Below, in pieces: positions 27,544 through 35,808 of a DNA stretch of 64,000 bases. The stretch is from NCBI RefSeq assembly GCF_900104065.1, contig NZ_FNLC01000001.1, positions 1,394,396 through 1,458,395 on the forward strand, read 5' to 3'. Each line of letters begins with the position of its first letter. The first letter of the stretch is position 1. The notes under the pieces were generated by a model, which was not told the origin of the DNA, made no database searches, and saw only the letters and a list, made by a program, of their open reading frames with translations. The position numbers were made by a program, and so were the translations under genes. The DNA comes from Natronobacterium texcoconense (GTDB taxonomy: Archaea > Halobacteriota > Halobacteria > Halobacteriales > Natrialbaceae).

Positions 27544-27849
27544 ACCCGAGAACTCTCGGGGCGGTGACTTGGGGTTTGCGTCATCTCTCGAGACGCCCTC
27601 GACTTACACGGCCGGGAGTACGCCTCGAGCACCGCGAGAGGCGTACGACTCGGGGGAGGGCAGGCGATCACCCGATAACCGACCGCGAGCGACTGTAAGG
27701 AGCGAGCGGGCCGACGACTGATGTGGAGAACGCGAAGCGTTCGAAACGGAAGGAGGAGTGCTTTTGATCGAAATTTTACCGAGGGACAACGCGCCGTGCG
27801 GCAGCTATGCTGCCGTCGGCGCGAAAGACCGCAGAGTAAAATTTCGGTT
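27544..27849. other. Intergenic region with stacked hairpins
   Basis: Three hundred bp without a convincing gene. It holds one 9-bp hairpin (GTACGCCTC at 27618-27626 with GAGGCGTAC at 27638-27646) and the larger stacked inverted repeat described separately at 27770-27845. Two short open frames here show no protein-like composition. The left part should contain the promoter of the rnp3 operon; no clear TATA box was picked out. Confidence 0.45.
27770..27845 (-). terminator. Long stacked hairpin just after the TbsP-like gene
   Basis: Three nested inverted repeats share one centre: GAAATTTTAC (27770-27779) with GTAAAATTTC (27836-27845), CGCGCCG (27790-27796) with CGGCGCG (27817-27823), and CGGCAGC (27799-27805) with GCTGCCG (27809-27815). 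It begins 5 bp after the stop codon at 27850 on the minus strand and would form the 3' end of that mRNA. Terminator or RNA-processing function is inferred from position. Confidence 0.5.
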
Positions 27850-28668
27850 CTAGTTGAGAATAGATTGCGCGACAGTCGCGAGCTGGCCGTTGTCCGCCTC
27901 CCGAAGTCGGTCGTCGCCGATCTTCAGGCGTAGGCGAGGACGGCCGACGTCGATCGGGACTTTCTCGGTGTCGATCAGTCCCATGTCCTCGAGTTTGGTC
28001 TTCGTTCGGCTGAACGTCGCTTTGGAGGCGATACCGACGTCCTCGCCCCACTTGCTGATGTCGTACAGCAGTGCGTCGTTGCGGGCGGCGACGAGCAGGG
28101 AGATAGTGACTTCGTCGAGGCCGTCGCCGTCGCCTCGGGCGGTCTCGAGCGAGTTCAGAATAGAGGAGAAATCTTCCTCGGCGGCCGGGCCAATTTCCTC
28201 GGAGAGCGTTTCGCGGACGTCGCTGATCGGGGGCGTCCGGAGGTTGAACGTTTTGGCGTCGTCCCAGCGGGCCGCGTAGGTGTCGTAGGTGTCCTGGACG
28301 AAGCTCTCGTCTTCGGTGATGAGCCCGCCGACGCGGTCGCCGGCGTGGACGATGGCGATGGTCCGTTCGTCGGTGACTAGAAGCGAGTTCTCGGGTGCCT
28401 CCTCGAGCGTGCGCAGTGCGAGTGCGTCTTCGCTGATGAGGTCGGCGGCGTTGGAGGCGACGATGAAGTCGTCCATGACGTCTTTGAGTGTCCGTTCGTC
28501 TGCGAGCATGTGTACCGTCGGAAGCGAGCCGTCGAACCGGGTCGCGACCGAGACGAACTCTTCGATGGCGTCCCACGAGGGGTTGACCATGTAGACGTCC
28601 CCGCTTGCGTCCTCGAGGACGCTTTCGAGGATATCGTCAATCTGGTGGTTGAGTAAATTCGAGGTCAT
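27850..28668 (-). CDS. tbsP: TbsP-like transcriptional regulator (DUF5821)
   Basis: This 272-aa protein matches the haloarchaeal DUF5821/TbsP family: MTSNLLNHQIDDILESVLED at the N-terminus, a middle regulatory domain with LLVTDERTIAIVHAGDRVGGL, and a C-terminal winged helix (ISKWGEDVGIASKATFSRTK, then LEDMGLIDTEKVPIDVGRP). Family knowledge connects TbsP to control of gluconeogenic and glycolytic genes together with TrmB. A TATA-like ACTTATAGTACC is visible on the minus strand in the 28715-28735 region. The neighbours do not suggest an operon. Confidence 0.82.
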   Translation of the reverse strand: MTSNLLNHQIDDILESVLEDASGDVYMVNPSWDAIEEFVSVATRFDGSLPTVHMLADERTLKDVMDDFIVASNAADLISEDALALRTLEEAPENSLLVTDERTIAIVHAGDRVGGLITEDESFVQDTYDTYAARWDDAKTFNLRTPPISDVRETLSEEIGPAAEEDFSSILNSLETARGDGDGLDEVTISLLVAARNDALLYDISKWGEDVGIASKATFSRTKTKLEDMGLIDTEKVPIDVGRPRLRLKIGDDRLREADNGQLATVAQSILN

Positions 28669-28991
28669 GCCTGTGCAGAAGTAAACGTGAGAATCTCACT
28701 TAATTTTGCCGGCCGTTACGGTACTATAAGTCCTCTGGCCGCCTGTCAAAGGACTGTGTTTCACGCGAGAGTGGCGTGTCGGCAGTTCAGGGGCGATATT
28801 TGGCTTCAGCCGTCGATATTCGATCGATAACAGGCCGCTGCGAGAAGGGGAACCTGGAGGTGCTGTAAGAGTGGGTCGTCGATGGGAGTCGGCTGAACTC
28901 GGTCACAGTGATCGGCCGAAATATAGACGTATAATAGAAACCGATTATGCAGCAATAAATATATAACGGCCATTTGCAATTATAGGAACGC
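28669..28991. other. Intergenic region between TbsP-like and CHAT regions
   Basis: About 320 bp. It contains the TbsP-like promoter on the minus strand at its left end and, near 28921-28980, a very AT-rich segment with ATAAATATATAAC that ends 25-35 bp before the ATG of the micro-ORF at 28992. An open minus-strand frame across 28787-28993 lacks protein-like composition. Confidence 0.4.
28955..28967 (+). promoter_or_regulatory. TATA box for the 39-aa micro-ORF
   Basis: ATAAATATATAAC is the strongest TATA-like sequence in this neighbourhood. Its centre lies about 31 bp upstream of the ATG at 28992, suitable for a leaderless or nearly leaderless mRNA on the plus strand. Confidence 0.5.
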
Positions 28992-29111
28992 ATGGGTGAT
29001 CGCGAAGACCGATCGTGGTGGATCGGTAACTGGCAAGTCGACGGACAGTCCGGACGGGTAACCGAACAATCGGTTCGCGCAAAAGGTATCAGTACGTACG
29101 GCGGGCCCTGA
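28992..29111 (+). CDS. Candidate 39-aa Trp-rich small protein
   Basis: A short frame ATG to TGA encodes 39 residues starting MGDREDRSWWIGNWQVDG and ending GISTYGGP. Three Trp within eight residues, no repeats and hydrophilic flanks are unlike random GC-rich translation. A good TATA box lies at the right distance. It is convergent with the CHAT protease gene, whose stop is 23 bp away. It could be a partner, substrate or inhibitor of that protein, or an independent microprotein. It is not recognised from any family I can name with certainty. Confidence 0.5.
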   Translation: MGDREDRSWWIGNWQVDGQSGRVTEQSVRAKGISTYGGP

Positions 29112-29134
29112 CGTCGTCGACCCCCCAGACGACG

Positions 29135-31303
29135 TCAGCGAGTACGATCGAACCGGGACCAGAGTTCCTCGGACCAGTACAGGTCCCCGTCGTAGATAAC
29201 TGACGCCTCCATTTCTTTCAGTAACGTCGCGAGTTCAGACCCGGACAGTGTCATGTTCGTCTCGTTGCCACAGAGGTAGGCGTACTCGTTGTCCTCGGTG
29301 TGTGGATAGTAGTGAGCGCCCGTCGCGCGCGTCATGTAACAGTCGACGGTGACGTGATACCGGTCGGCCGAGTCGAGGTCGTCCGCGACGCCCGACGGGA
29401 TCGGTCCCGGGAGATCACTCGAGGTGTCGTCCAGCGGGTTGATCGTGATCGTCGTCGGGAACCGGTGTTCGGCCTGTGTCAGGGAGTGGGTTCCGTCCCC
29501 GACGACTGCGTAGTCTTTGCCCATCATGATCCGTCGACGGGCCAGCCCCATCGCGCGCTCGATGCTGAACCCGTGGACCAGCAGTTTCGCGAACGTCGAG
29601 CCGACGGTGACGGCGTGGTCGTTGAGGACCTGCGAGAACGTCACCGCGCCCGCGACGCTTCCGTTCTCGATTAGCCGTTTCCCCTCGTAGAAGGAACCAC
29701 AGGCGTTGAGGAAGAACGTCTGGGTGTTACAGCGATCGAGATTCGACACCGAAAGGTAGCCGTCGGAACAGCGAAAGCCGTCGGTCTCGCAGTGGCCGAT
29801 GTAGTGGACGAAGTCGTGGTCGTTCTCGAAGATTCTGGCGAGGTCAGCCTGGCTGACCGACTCCTCGACGGTGACGTCGATCGGGAGTTCCTCGGAGCGT
29901 TGCCGGTAGATCGGCGCGACCTCGTCGTACTCGCTTGCCATCTCGGGGTCGTTGAGGACGACCCGGATCGAGGTCGCGTCGCTCGAGCGCTCGAGGTAGT
30001 CGAGTCGGTTGTAGTAGGCTTCGGGCGCAGATTTGAAGACGTCGATCGGGACGCCGTCGGCGAGCCAGCCGTGGACCCGGCCGTGGCGTAACTCGGGTTT
30101 GACGACGTCGACCGAGGCGACCTCGCCGGCGCTGGCCCGGTCGGGAGTGGCAGGACCGAAGTCGTCGGTCGCGTTCGGTCCGCGGTAGAAGTCCTCGAGC
30201 GAGCGTTCGATCAACTCTTTCCCCTCTAACGTGGAGGTTCGGGGTCGGTAGATCAGGCTCATCCGGTCGAGCAGGAAGGGAAGCGCCTCGAGCCGATCGA
30301 ACTCGGGGGCGACGTACGTCGAGAGGTGCCACTCCGGGATGCGGTGTTCGATCGCTGTAAAGGGGACGTCGAGGTAGGTTGCCAGCCGCTGCTGTGGCGT
30401 TGCATCGTAGAGAGCGGCCGCGCTACAGTTCAGTTCTTCGAGGAGGGTCTCCTCCGCTAACCTGGTTCCGTACGGGCCCGCGTTGCGAACGAGACAGTCG
30501 AGGAAGAAGGCTTTCCGGAGCAGTCGTTCGACGTCGCGCTCGAGGGTCGGCATCGGAGAGAGGTGGCGTTCGATCCCCTGGTCGGGAAGTCTGAGTATCG
30601 GGGCGTCCTCTCCGCCGTCGGCGGTCCGAACCCTCGCCTGCAGGTAGTACGCGAGCGGCGCGGTGACGTACAGCGACTCGTAGCAGGGCGGGACGACGAG
30701 TTCGATTCCAGTCTCGGGTGCGTCCGCCGCGACCTTGTCGGGGATCTCGAGTTCGTCGCCGTGCTCGAGCAAGGAGGGGTGGCCCCGCAGCGTCGGGTAG
30801 GTTCGGTCGGGGCCGTCGGTCTTGTGGGAGGCCGCGAGGTGAGAGATCGCTTCGGCGACTTTCGACGGGTCGTCCGGAACCGTAATCGTCCCTGCGGGGA
30901 GTTCGTGACGGCTTCGAAACCCGAGAACGACCTCGGTTCGTTCGGGGAACGAGACGACGACGGATTCGAAGCCGGCCGTCTTCTCGATCGTTGCCCGGCC
31001 GGAAAACCGGAGATACGTCTTGATCTCCGTGTCGACGTCGACCACGTACTCTCCGGGACCTAACGTGAGCGGCTCGCCGGTGGGGTTCAGTTCGTACCGA
31101 TCGTCCGACTCCGCCGAGAACGCGTAGACGACCGAGTGTGGGAACTCGAGGTGGGTCGCCGTCGCGAGGACGGTGTCGTCGACCGCCCGCGAGAGGTCGG
31201 GCGCGTCGCCACTGACCGCGAGATCGCCACCACGAACCGATAACTCGGCGTTGTCCACGTCGGTGACGCGGAGAGTCTGGTCTCCCAGCTCCCACTCTAT
31301 CAT
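29135..31303 (-). CDS. CHAT-domain caspase-like protease
   Basis: This 722-aa protein has a C-terminal CHAT (caspase HetF associated with TPR) peptidase domain, residues about 430-640. The dyad is His504 in FVHYIGHCETDG and Cys535 in TQTFFLNACGSFYEG. The N-terminal 400 residues form a beta-rich region (LEFPHSVVYAFSAESDDRY, LGPGEYVVDVDTEIKTYLRF) without TPR repeats. There is no signal peptide. Other CHAT proteases act in programmed cell death or defence, such as the RNA-guided Craspase system. No sensor gene is adjacent. A perfect 18-bp palindrome covers the start codon. Confidence 0.85.
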   Translation of the reverse strand: MIEWELGDQTLRVTDVDNAELSVRGGDLAVSGDAPDLSRAVDDTVLATATHLEFPHSVVYAFSAESDDRYELNPTGEPLTLGPGEYVVDVDTEIKTYLRFSGRATIEKTAGFESVVVSFPERTEVVLGFRSRHELPAGTITVPDDPSKVAEAISHLAASHKTDGPDRTYPTLRGHPSLLEHGDELEIPDKVAADAPETGIELVVPPCYESLYVTAPLAYYLQARVRTADGGEDAPILRLPDQGIERHLSPMPTLERDVERLLRKAFFLDCLVRNAGPYGTRLAEETLLEELNCSAAALYDATPQQRLATYLDVPFTAIEHRIPEWHLSTYVAPEFDRLEALPFLLDRMSLIYRPRTSTLEGKELIERSLEDFYRGPNATDDFGPATPDRASAGEVASVDVVKPELRHGRVHGWLADGVPIDVFKSAPEAYYNRLDYLERSSDATSIRVVLNDPEMASEYDEVAPIYRQRSEELPIDVTVEESVSQADLARIFENDHDFVHYIGHCETDGFRCSDGYLSVSNLDRCNTQTFFLNACGSFYEGKRLIENGSVAGAVTFSQVLNDHAVTVGSTFAKLLVHGFSIERAMGLARRRIMMGKDYAVVGDGTHSLTQAEHRFPTTITINPLDDTSSDLPGPIPSGVADDLDSADRYHVTVDCYMTRATGAHYYPHTEDNEYAYLCGNETNMTLSGSELATLLKEMEASVIYDGDLYWSEELWSRFDRTR

Positions 31304-31318
31304 TCGAACGTTCGAATG
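31301..31318. promoter_or_regulatory. Perfect 18-bp palindrome over the CHAT start codon
   Basis: CATTCGAACGTTCGAATG equals its own reverse complement. Its first three bases are the complement of the CHAT ATG. In the divergent spacer between the CHAT gene and glyA it is placed to let a dimeric repressor block CHAT transcription or translation. The regulator is unknown. Confidence 0.55.
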
Positions 31319-31490
31319 TCACGGAGAGAAGTTAGTTGTATTGGATCGGCCACCACCGACATGTATTTGTACTGGAAACAAGTATTGGAAACGAAGTTGT
31401 GTGGCGTCTCGGTTTCCCTGGGTGAAGCCAACGGTACGGAGATTACCCGGGAAAGGTACACTTATACGACACCCAGACGCCTTATCCCAC

Positions 31491-32738
31491 ATGGACCACG
31501 ACCACGTTCGGGACGTCGATCCCGCCGTTGCGGACGCGCTCGAGAGCGAGGTAGATCGCCAGCGCGAGACCCTGCAGATGATCGCCAGTGAGAACCACGC
31601 CAGCCGTGCGGTCGTCGACGCCCAGGGGAGCGTCCTGACGAACAAGTACGCCGAAGGGTATCCCGGCTCGCGGTACTATGGCGGCTGTGAGTACGCCGAC
31701 GAGGTCGAAAACCTCGCGATCGAACGCGCGACGGAACTGTTCGGTGCCGAACACGTCAACGTCCAGCCGCACTCGGGAACGCAGGCGAACCAGGCCGTCT
31801 ACTTCGCGATGTTAGAGCCCGGCGACAAGATTCTCTCGCTGGATCTGACCCACGGCGGCCACCTCAGCCACGGCCACCCGGCGAACTTCGTCGGTCAGCT
31901 CTATGACGTCGAACAGTACGAGGTCGACCCGGAGACGGGCTATCTCGACTACGAGGGACTGGCCGAGCACGCCGAGGAGTTCGATCCCGACATCATCGTC
32001 TCGGGCTACTCCGCGTACCCGCGTGAAGTCGAGTGGGACCGCATTCAGGAGGCCGCCGACAGCGTCGACGCCTACCACCTCGCGGACATCGCTCACATCA
32101 CGGGCCTGGTCGCCGCCGGCGTTCACGAGTCGCCGGTCGGCACCGCCGACTTCGTCACCGGCTCGACCCACAAGACCATCCGCTCCGGTCGCGGCGGCAT
32201 CGTCATGTGCGACGAAGAGTACGCCGACGACATCGACTCCGCCGTCTTCCCCGGCGGACAGGGCGGCCCCCTCATGCACAACGTCGCTGGCAAGGCCGTC
32301 GGCTTCAAGGAAGCACTCGATCCCGAGTTCGAGGAGTACGCCCGCCAGACCATCGCGAACGCGAAGGCACTCGGCGAACAACTCGTCGACAACGGCTTCT
32401 CGCTGGTCTCGGGCGGTACGGACAACCACCTCGTGCTCGTCGACCTGCGCGAGAGCCACCCCGACACCTCCGGCGGCGACGCCGAAGAAGCACTCGTAGA
32501 GGCCGGCATCGTCCTCAACGGGAACACGGTGCCCGGCGAGACCCGATCCGCGTTCGACCCGAGCGGTATCCGTGCAGGGACGCCCGCACTGACGACGCGT
32601 GGCTTCGACGAAGACGACTGTCGCACCGTCGCCGACCTGATCACTCGCGTCGTCGACGCGCCCGACGACGAGTCGGTCATCGCGGAGGTCCGCGAGGAAG
32701 TCGAGCAGCTCTGTGCGGAGAACCCCCTCTACGAGTAG
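31491..32738 (+). CDS. glyA: Serine hydroxymethyltransferase
   Basis: This 415-aa PLP enzyme interconverts serine and glycine with transfer of a one-carbon unit to a folate. Motifs are IASENHASRAV, LTNKYAEGYPGSRYYGG, PHSGTQANQAVYFAML, and the PLP Lys in TGSTHKTIRSGRGG. The C-terminal LNGNTVPGETRSAFDPSG is diagnostic. The ATG at 31491 follows CTTATACG by about 27 bp (leaderless promoter). folD lies 1.2 kb downstream on the same strand. Confidence 0.97.
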   Translation: MDHDHVRDVDPAVADALESEVDRQRETLQMIASENHASRAVVDAQGSVLTNKYAEGYPGSRYYGGCEYADEVENLAIERATELFGAEHVNVQPHSGTQANQAVYFAMLEPGDKILSLDLTHGGHLSHGHPANFVGQLYDVEQYEVDPETGYLDYEGLAEHAEEFDPDIIVSGYSAYPREVEWDRIQEAADSVDAYHLADIAHITGLVAAGVHESPVGTADFVTGSTHKTIRSGRGGIVMCDEEYADDIDSAVFPGGQGGPLMHNVAGKAVGFKEALDPEFEEYARQTIANAKALGEQLVDNGFSLVSGGTDNHLVLVDLRESHPDTSGGDAEEALVEAGIVLNGNTVPGETRSAFDPSGIRAGTPALTTRGFDEDDCRTVADLITRVVDAPDDESVIAEVREEVEQLCAENPLYE

Positions 32739-32752
32739 CGAAGCAACTGCAC

Positions 32753-32758
32753 CGTTTT
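32753..32758 (+). terminator. T-tract terminator after glyA
   Basis: GTTTTTC lies about 16 bp after the glyA stop in GC-rich surroundings, the usual form of an archaeal intrinsic terminator. There is no convincing stem. Confidence 0.35.
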
Positions 32759-32946
32759 TCTCTCCGAACGCCGAATACACGCGCAATAGTTTTGCCCTCG
32801 AGTGCGCCGTCTCTCGCGTCTGATTCGGGCAGTCGAGCCTTCGATCGTCGCCTCTCTCGGAGACCGGCAGGTCGGAACTCGCGTAGCGACGCGGGCCTGC
32901 CACTCGCCGGCACGCGGCTTTTCCCCGGACTCGCCGTAGCGCGGCT

Positions 32947-33885
32947 ATGTCGACGCAACCGACCGGAACGATCCTCGACGACGACCGACTGCTCGAACTC
33001 CGGGAGACCGACCGGACGACCGGCTCGGAGCTGGCGATCGAGGTGACGCCGGTCGCGGAGTTCATGGGTGCCTCGAGCGGCGACGAGGTCGACTGGGCCG
33101 TCGACGAACATCGCGATCAGCCGATGCTCGTGTTCACTGGGCTTGACGGGGAACCGACCTCGAGCGTCCCGTATCCGCGGGAACTCTACGAGGAGGGTGG
33201 CGAGATCGTCGCGCCTGTGCCCGACACGCTGGTCCGGACCGAATCGCCCGGAGGACTGGGGATCGACCTCGAGGCGTACGACCCCGAGCGGCCGTTGCTT
33301 TTCGACGCGATCACGGCCGCAGAGACGATCGGTCTCGTTCCGGTCCGGTTCGACGACGGAGAGCCCTACCGCGCCGAACCGCTGCCGGAAACGGCCGGCG
33401 AGAGCGACCCCGTCGCGGAGGAGACGATCGACCGCGAACGCGACGCCGATCCGACACCCCGGCCGGAGACGATGGACGCACCGATCGATCCGATCGTGCT
33501 CGACGACGTGCTGGCCGACGCGCCAAACGACGTCCCCGAATCCGACGTCGTCGGAATTCTGGAAGCGATCGTGACCCACGACCTCGTGGGCGTGAGCGAC
33601 CACGTCGCGGGCGCGTCGCCGGTGACGGTCGACGACCGTGCGATCTGTCTACTCGAGCGAGACGCCTGGATCGAACGGCTGGTTCCCGAACTCGAGGCGC
33701 ACGACGTCGATGTCGACCCCGACGCACTCACGGCGGCCCGGAAAGCCCACGAAAGACAGGCCGACCGCTTGCTCGAGGACGCCGGAGACGGAGACGACGC
33801 TCTCGAGGGAGAGTACGACGTCGTAGTCACGAACGAGCGAGACACTGCCGAGTGGGAGGTGTCGGAACCGGGGGCGAGCCAGTAG
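32947..33885 (+). CDS. Conserved haloarchaeal protein between glyA and folD
   Basis: This 312-aa acidic protein begins MSTQPTGTILDDDRLLELRE. It has a beta-rich N-terminal part (PMLVFTGLDGEPTSSVPYPR), a Pro/Glu-rich linker around 130-165, and a helical C-terminal half (VLDDVLADAPNDVPESDVVG, HDLVGVSDHVAGASPVTVDD). There is no signal or membrane segment, and no motif I can assign. Its position between glyA and folD suggests a connection with one-carbon metabolism, but no function can be supported. Confidence 0.78.
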   Translation: MSTQPTGTILDDDRLLELRETDRTTGSELAIEVTPVAEFMGASSGDEVDWAVDEHRDQPMLVFTGLDGEPTSSVPYPRELYEEGGEIVAPVPDTLVRTESPGGLGIDLEAYDPERPLLFDAITAAETIGLVPVRFDDGEPYRAEPLPETAGESDPVAEETIDRERDADPTPRPETMDAPIDPIVLDDVLADAPNDVPESDVVGILEAIVTHDLVGVSDHVAGASPVTVDDRAICLLERDAWIERLVPELEAHDVDVDPDALTAARKAHERQADRLLEDAGDGDDALEGEYDVVVTNERDTAEWEVSEPGASQ

Positions 33886-33976
33886 TATACACAAACGTGG
33901 CTATCTAGGGTTGTTCGACACCAGAATATAGGCACGAACCCGAGGGTTGATTAGCCTCGCGGTTGGCATCTCGAGT

Positions 33977-34870
33977 ATGACCGAGATTATCGACGGCGAC
34001 GCCGTCGCGAGCGAGATCCGTGCGGGATTGACCGATTCGATCGAGACGCTCGCCGATGAAGGCACGCGGCCGGGGCTGGCGACGGTCCTGATGGGCGACG
34101 ATCCCGCCAGCGAGACGTACGTCAACATGAAACAGCGCGATTGCGAGGAGGTCGGCATCGAGAGCTATCACGTCGACGTCGACGGCGATGCTCCGGCCGA
34201 GGACCTGTACGACGAGATCGCTGCGCTGAACGAGAACGACGACGTGCACGGCTACATCGTCCAGGCACCCGTTCCGGACCACGTCGACTATCGCGAGGTC
34301 ATTCGCCGCGTCGACCCCGCGAAGGACGTCGACGGGTTCCACCCCGAGAACGTCGGTCGGCTCGTGGCTGGCGACGCCCGGTTTCGCCCCTGTACGCCCC
34401 ACGGCGTCCAGAAACTGCTCGAGGCCTACGACGTCGAAACCGAAGGTGCGGACGTGACGATCGTCGGCCGTTCGGAGATCGTCGGCAAGCCGCTGGCGAA
34501 CCTGCTGATCCAGAAGGCCGACGACGGGAACGCGACGGTGACGGTCTGCCATTCACGGACGGAGAACCTCGCCGAAAAGACCCGTAGCGCGGACATCGTC
34601 GTCGCAGCAGCGGGCGCGCCGGAACTCGTCGACGGCTCGATGATCGGCGAGGACGCGGTCGTGATCGACGTCGGCGTCAACCGGGTGGACGCTGACAACG
34701 AGAAGGGGTACGAACTCGTCGGCGACGTCGAGTTCGAGAGCGCGAAAGAGCAGGCGAGCGCGATCACGCCCGTTCCCGGCGGCGTCGGCCCGATGACGCG
34801 AGCGATGTTGCTCTACAACACCGTCGAGGCCGCGAGCCTGCAGGAAGGAATCGACGTCGAGTTGCCGTAG
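33977..34870 (+). CDS. folD: Methylenetetrahydrofolate dehydrogenase/cyclohydrolase
   Basis: This 297-aa bifunctional enzyme oxidises methylene-THF to methenyl-THF and hydrolyses it to 10-formyl-THF. Catalytic-domain motifs are ETYVNMKQRDCEEVGIE (the Lys of YVxxK) and GYIVQAPVPDHVDY. The NADP-binding site reads DVTIVGRSEIVGKPLANLL, and the tail has TPVPGGVGPMTRAMLLYN. The ATG at 33977 was chosen over a 10-residue upstream extension. It probably uses serine-derived one-carbon units from glyA. Confidence 0.97.
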   Translation: MTEIIDGDAVASEIRAGLTDSIETLADEGTRPGLATVLMGDDPASETYVNMKQRDCEEVGIESYHVDVDGDAPAEDLYDEIAALNENDDVHGYIVQAPVPDHVDYREVIRRVDPAKDVDGFHPENVGRLVAGDARFRPCTPHGVQKLLEAYDVETEGADVTIVGRSEIVGKPLANLLIQKADDGNATVTVCHSRTENLAEKTRSADIVVAAAGAPELVDGSMIGEDAVVIDVGVNRVDADNEKGYELVGDVEFESAKEQASAITPVPGGVGPMTRAMLLYNTVEAASLQEGIDVELP

Positions 34871-35212
34871 CTACGTCCGGAAATCGAACCGCGGCCCGCC
34901 GTACGTCGGCGGCTCCGGCTCGAGCTCCACCCCCTTCTCGTAGCGCACGAAGTTGAGATAGAACGGTCGGCCACAGCCCTCGACTGACTCGCCCTCGAGG
35001 TCGGTGACGGGACCGTCCTCGCCACAGATGAACTCGAGTCCGTCGGCGGCTTCCCGGCGTTCGAAGGCGTCGTCCGGCGTGGCGTACTCCCAGCCGGGCT
35101 GGGTGCGTTTCGTGACCGACCGGTCCGCGAGGTCGGGCGGCCGTTCGACGCTCGTGACGACCCCGCAGTGGGGACAGGTGTACCGAACGGTGACGGTCTC
35201 AGTGTCGGTCAT
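34871..35212 (-). CDS. Zinc-ribbon protein of unknown function
   Basis: This 113-aa protein begins MTDTETVTVRYTCPHCGVVT with a CPHC knuckle. Further cysteines sit in FICGEDG and VEGCGRPFYL, so a two-knuckle zinc ribbon spread over about 75 residues is possible. Its stop codon abuts the folD stop directly (convergent, no spacer). There are no membrane segments. The function is unknown. Confidence 0.72.
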   Translation of the reverse strand: MTDTETVTVRYTCPHCGVVTSVERPPDLADRSVTKRTQPGWEYATPDDAFERREAADGLEFICGEDGPVTDLEGESVEGCGRPFYLNFVRYEKGVELEPEPPTYGGPRFDFRT

Positions 35213-35295
35213 CGACCGTCCTAGGGACGGGGGCGACGTAAGCCTGCGGGCGCAGCGTTCGAATCGCTTACCCGCCTCCCCGACGACCTCCCACT

Positions 35296-35610
35296 ATGAC
35301 CGAGTTCGACCCCGAGAAGTTCGAGGAAAAATACGTCTACTACTTCGAAGAACTCGAGTCAGCCTACTCGAGTGCCTACCAGCAACTGCACGGCCAGTAC
35401 GACTCGCAGGTGCTCAAGGCGATCGACCGGCAGGTGTTGAGCGAGAGCGAGCCGGTTTACGAAGGTGACGGCCAGTTCCGCGTCGAACTCCCCGACGACG
35501 TCGACGAACGGGTCGGCTCCGTCGCCGACCACGACCAGTTCGAGACCGTCCTCGAGCGACTCGTCGGAGAGATCGAACGCGAGCTACGGCGAACGTTCGA
35601 GTTCGAGTAA
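35296..35610 (+). CDS. DUF5783-type protein
   Basis: This 104-aa protein begins MTEFDPEKFEEKYVYYFEEL and continues LESAYSSAYQQLHGQYDSQV, ending EIERELRRTFEFE. It matches the small haloarchaeal family DUF5783 of unknown function. A mostly helical fold is expected. It is divergent from the zinc-ribbon gene with an 83-bp gap. Confidence 0.8.
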   Translation: MTEFDPEKFEEKYVYYFEELESAYSSAYQQLHGQYDSQVLKAIDRQVLSESEPVYEGDGQFRVELPDDVDERVGSVADHDQFETVLERLVGEIERELRRTFEFE

Positions 35611-35808
35611 CGAGGTTTGGGCCACTGATACGGTCATCTTCTTTGCTACAATCAGCAGAATATTCTAACCAAGTGATTATTACGGTCACGTGCAAGAGCA
35701 AACGTCTGCTGAGGTCCGACGTATCGTCTCGTAGTCACTCATTTGGGTGACTTTTTCAGTATTCGGAATAGTCGAGACTGCTAGATACGTACCGACTTTC
35801 TCCACGAT
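35611..35808. other. AT-rich intergenic region before the beta-CASP gene
   Basis: About 200 bp with no gene. It includes a short inverted repeat AGTCACTCATTTGGGTGACT (35733-35752) followed by a T-tract (TTTTTC), a likely terminator for the DUF5783 gene or a small regulatory stem. The remainder runs into the frameshifted micro-gene. Confidence 0.4.

Noticed and set aside
28787..28993. 68-codon minus-strand frame upstream of the micro-ORF
   Set aside because: Composition is dictated by AT-rich promoter DNA; no hydrophobic or helical logic.
31316..31591. Plus-strand frame of 91 codons starting within the CHAT palindrome
   Set aside because: It overlaps the glyA start and its second half is Arg-rich shadow sequence; the glyA ATG has its own TATA box.
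31812..33065. 417-codon minus-strand frame opposite glyA and the gap after it
   Set aside because: glyA is unambiguous and the opposing translation has no recognisable domain.
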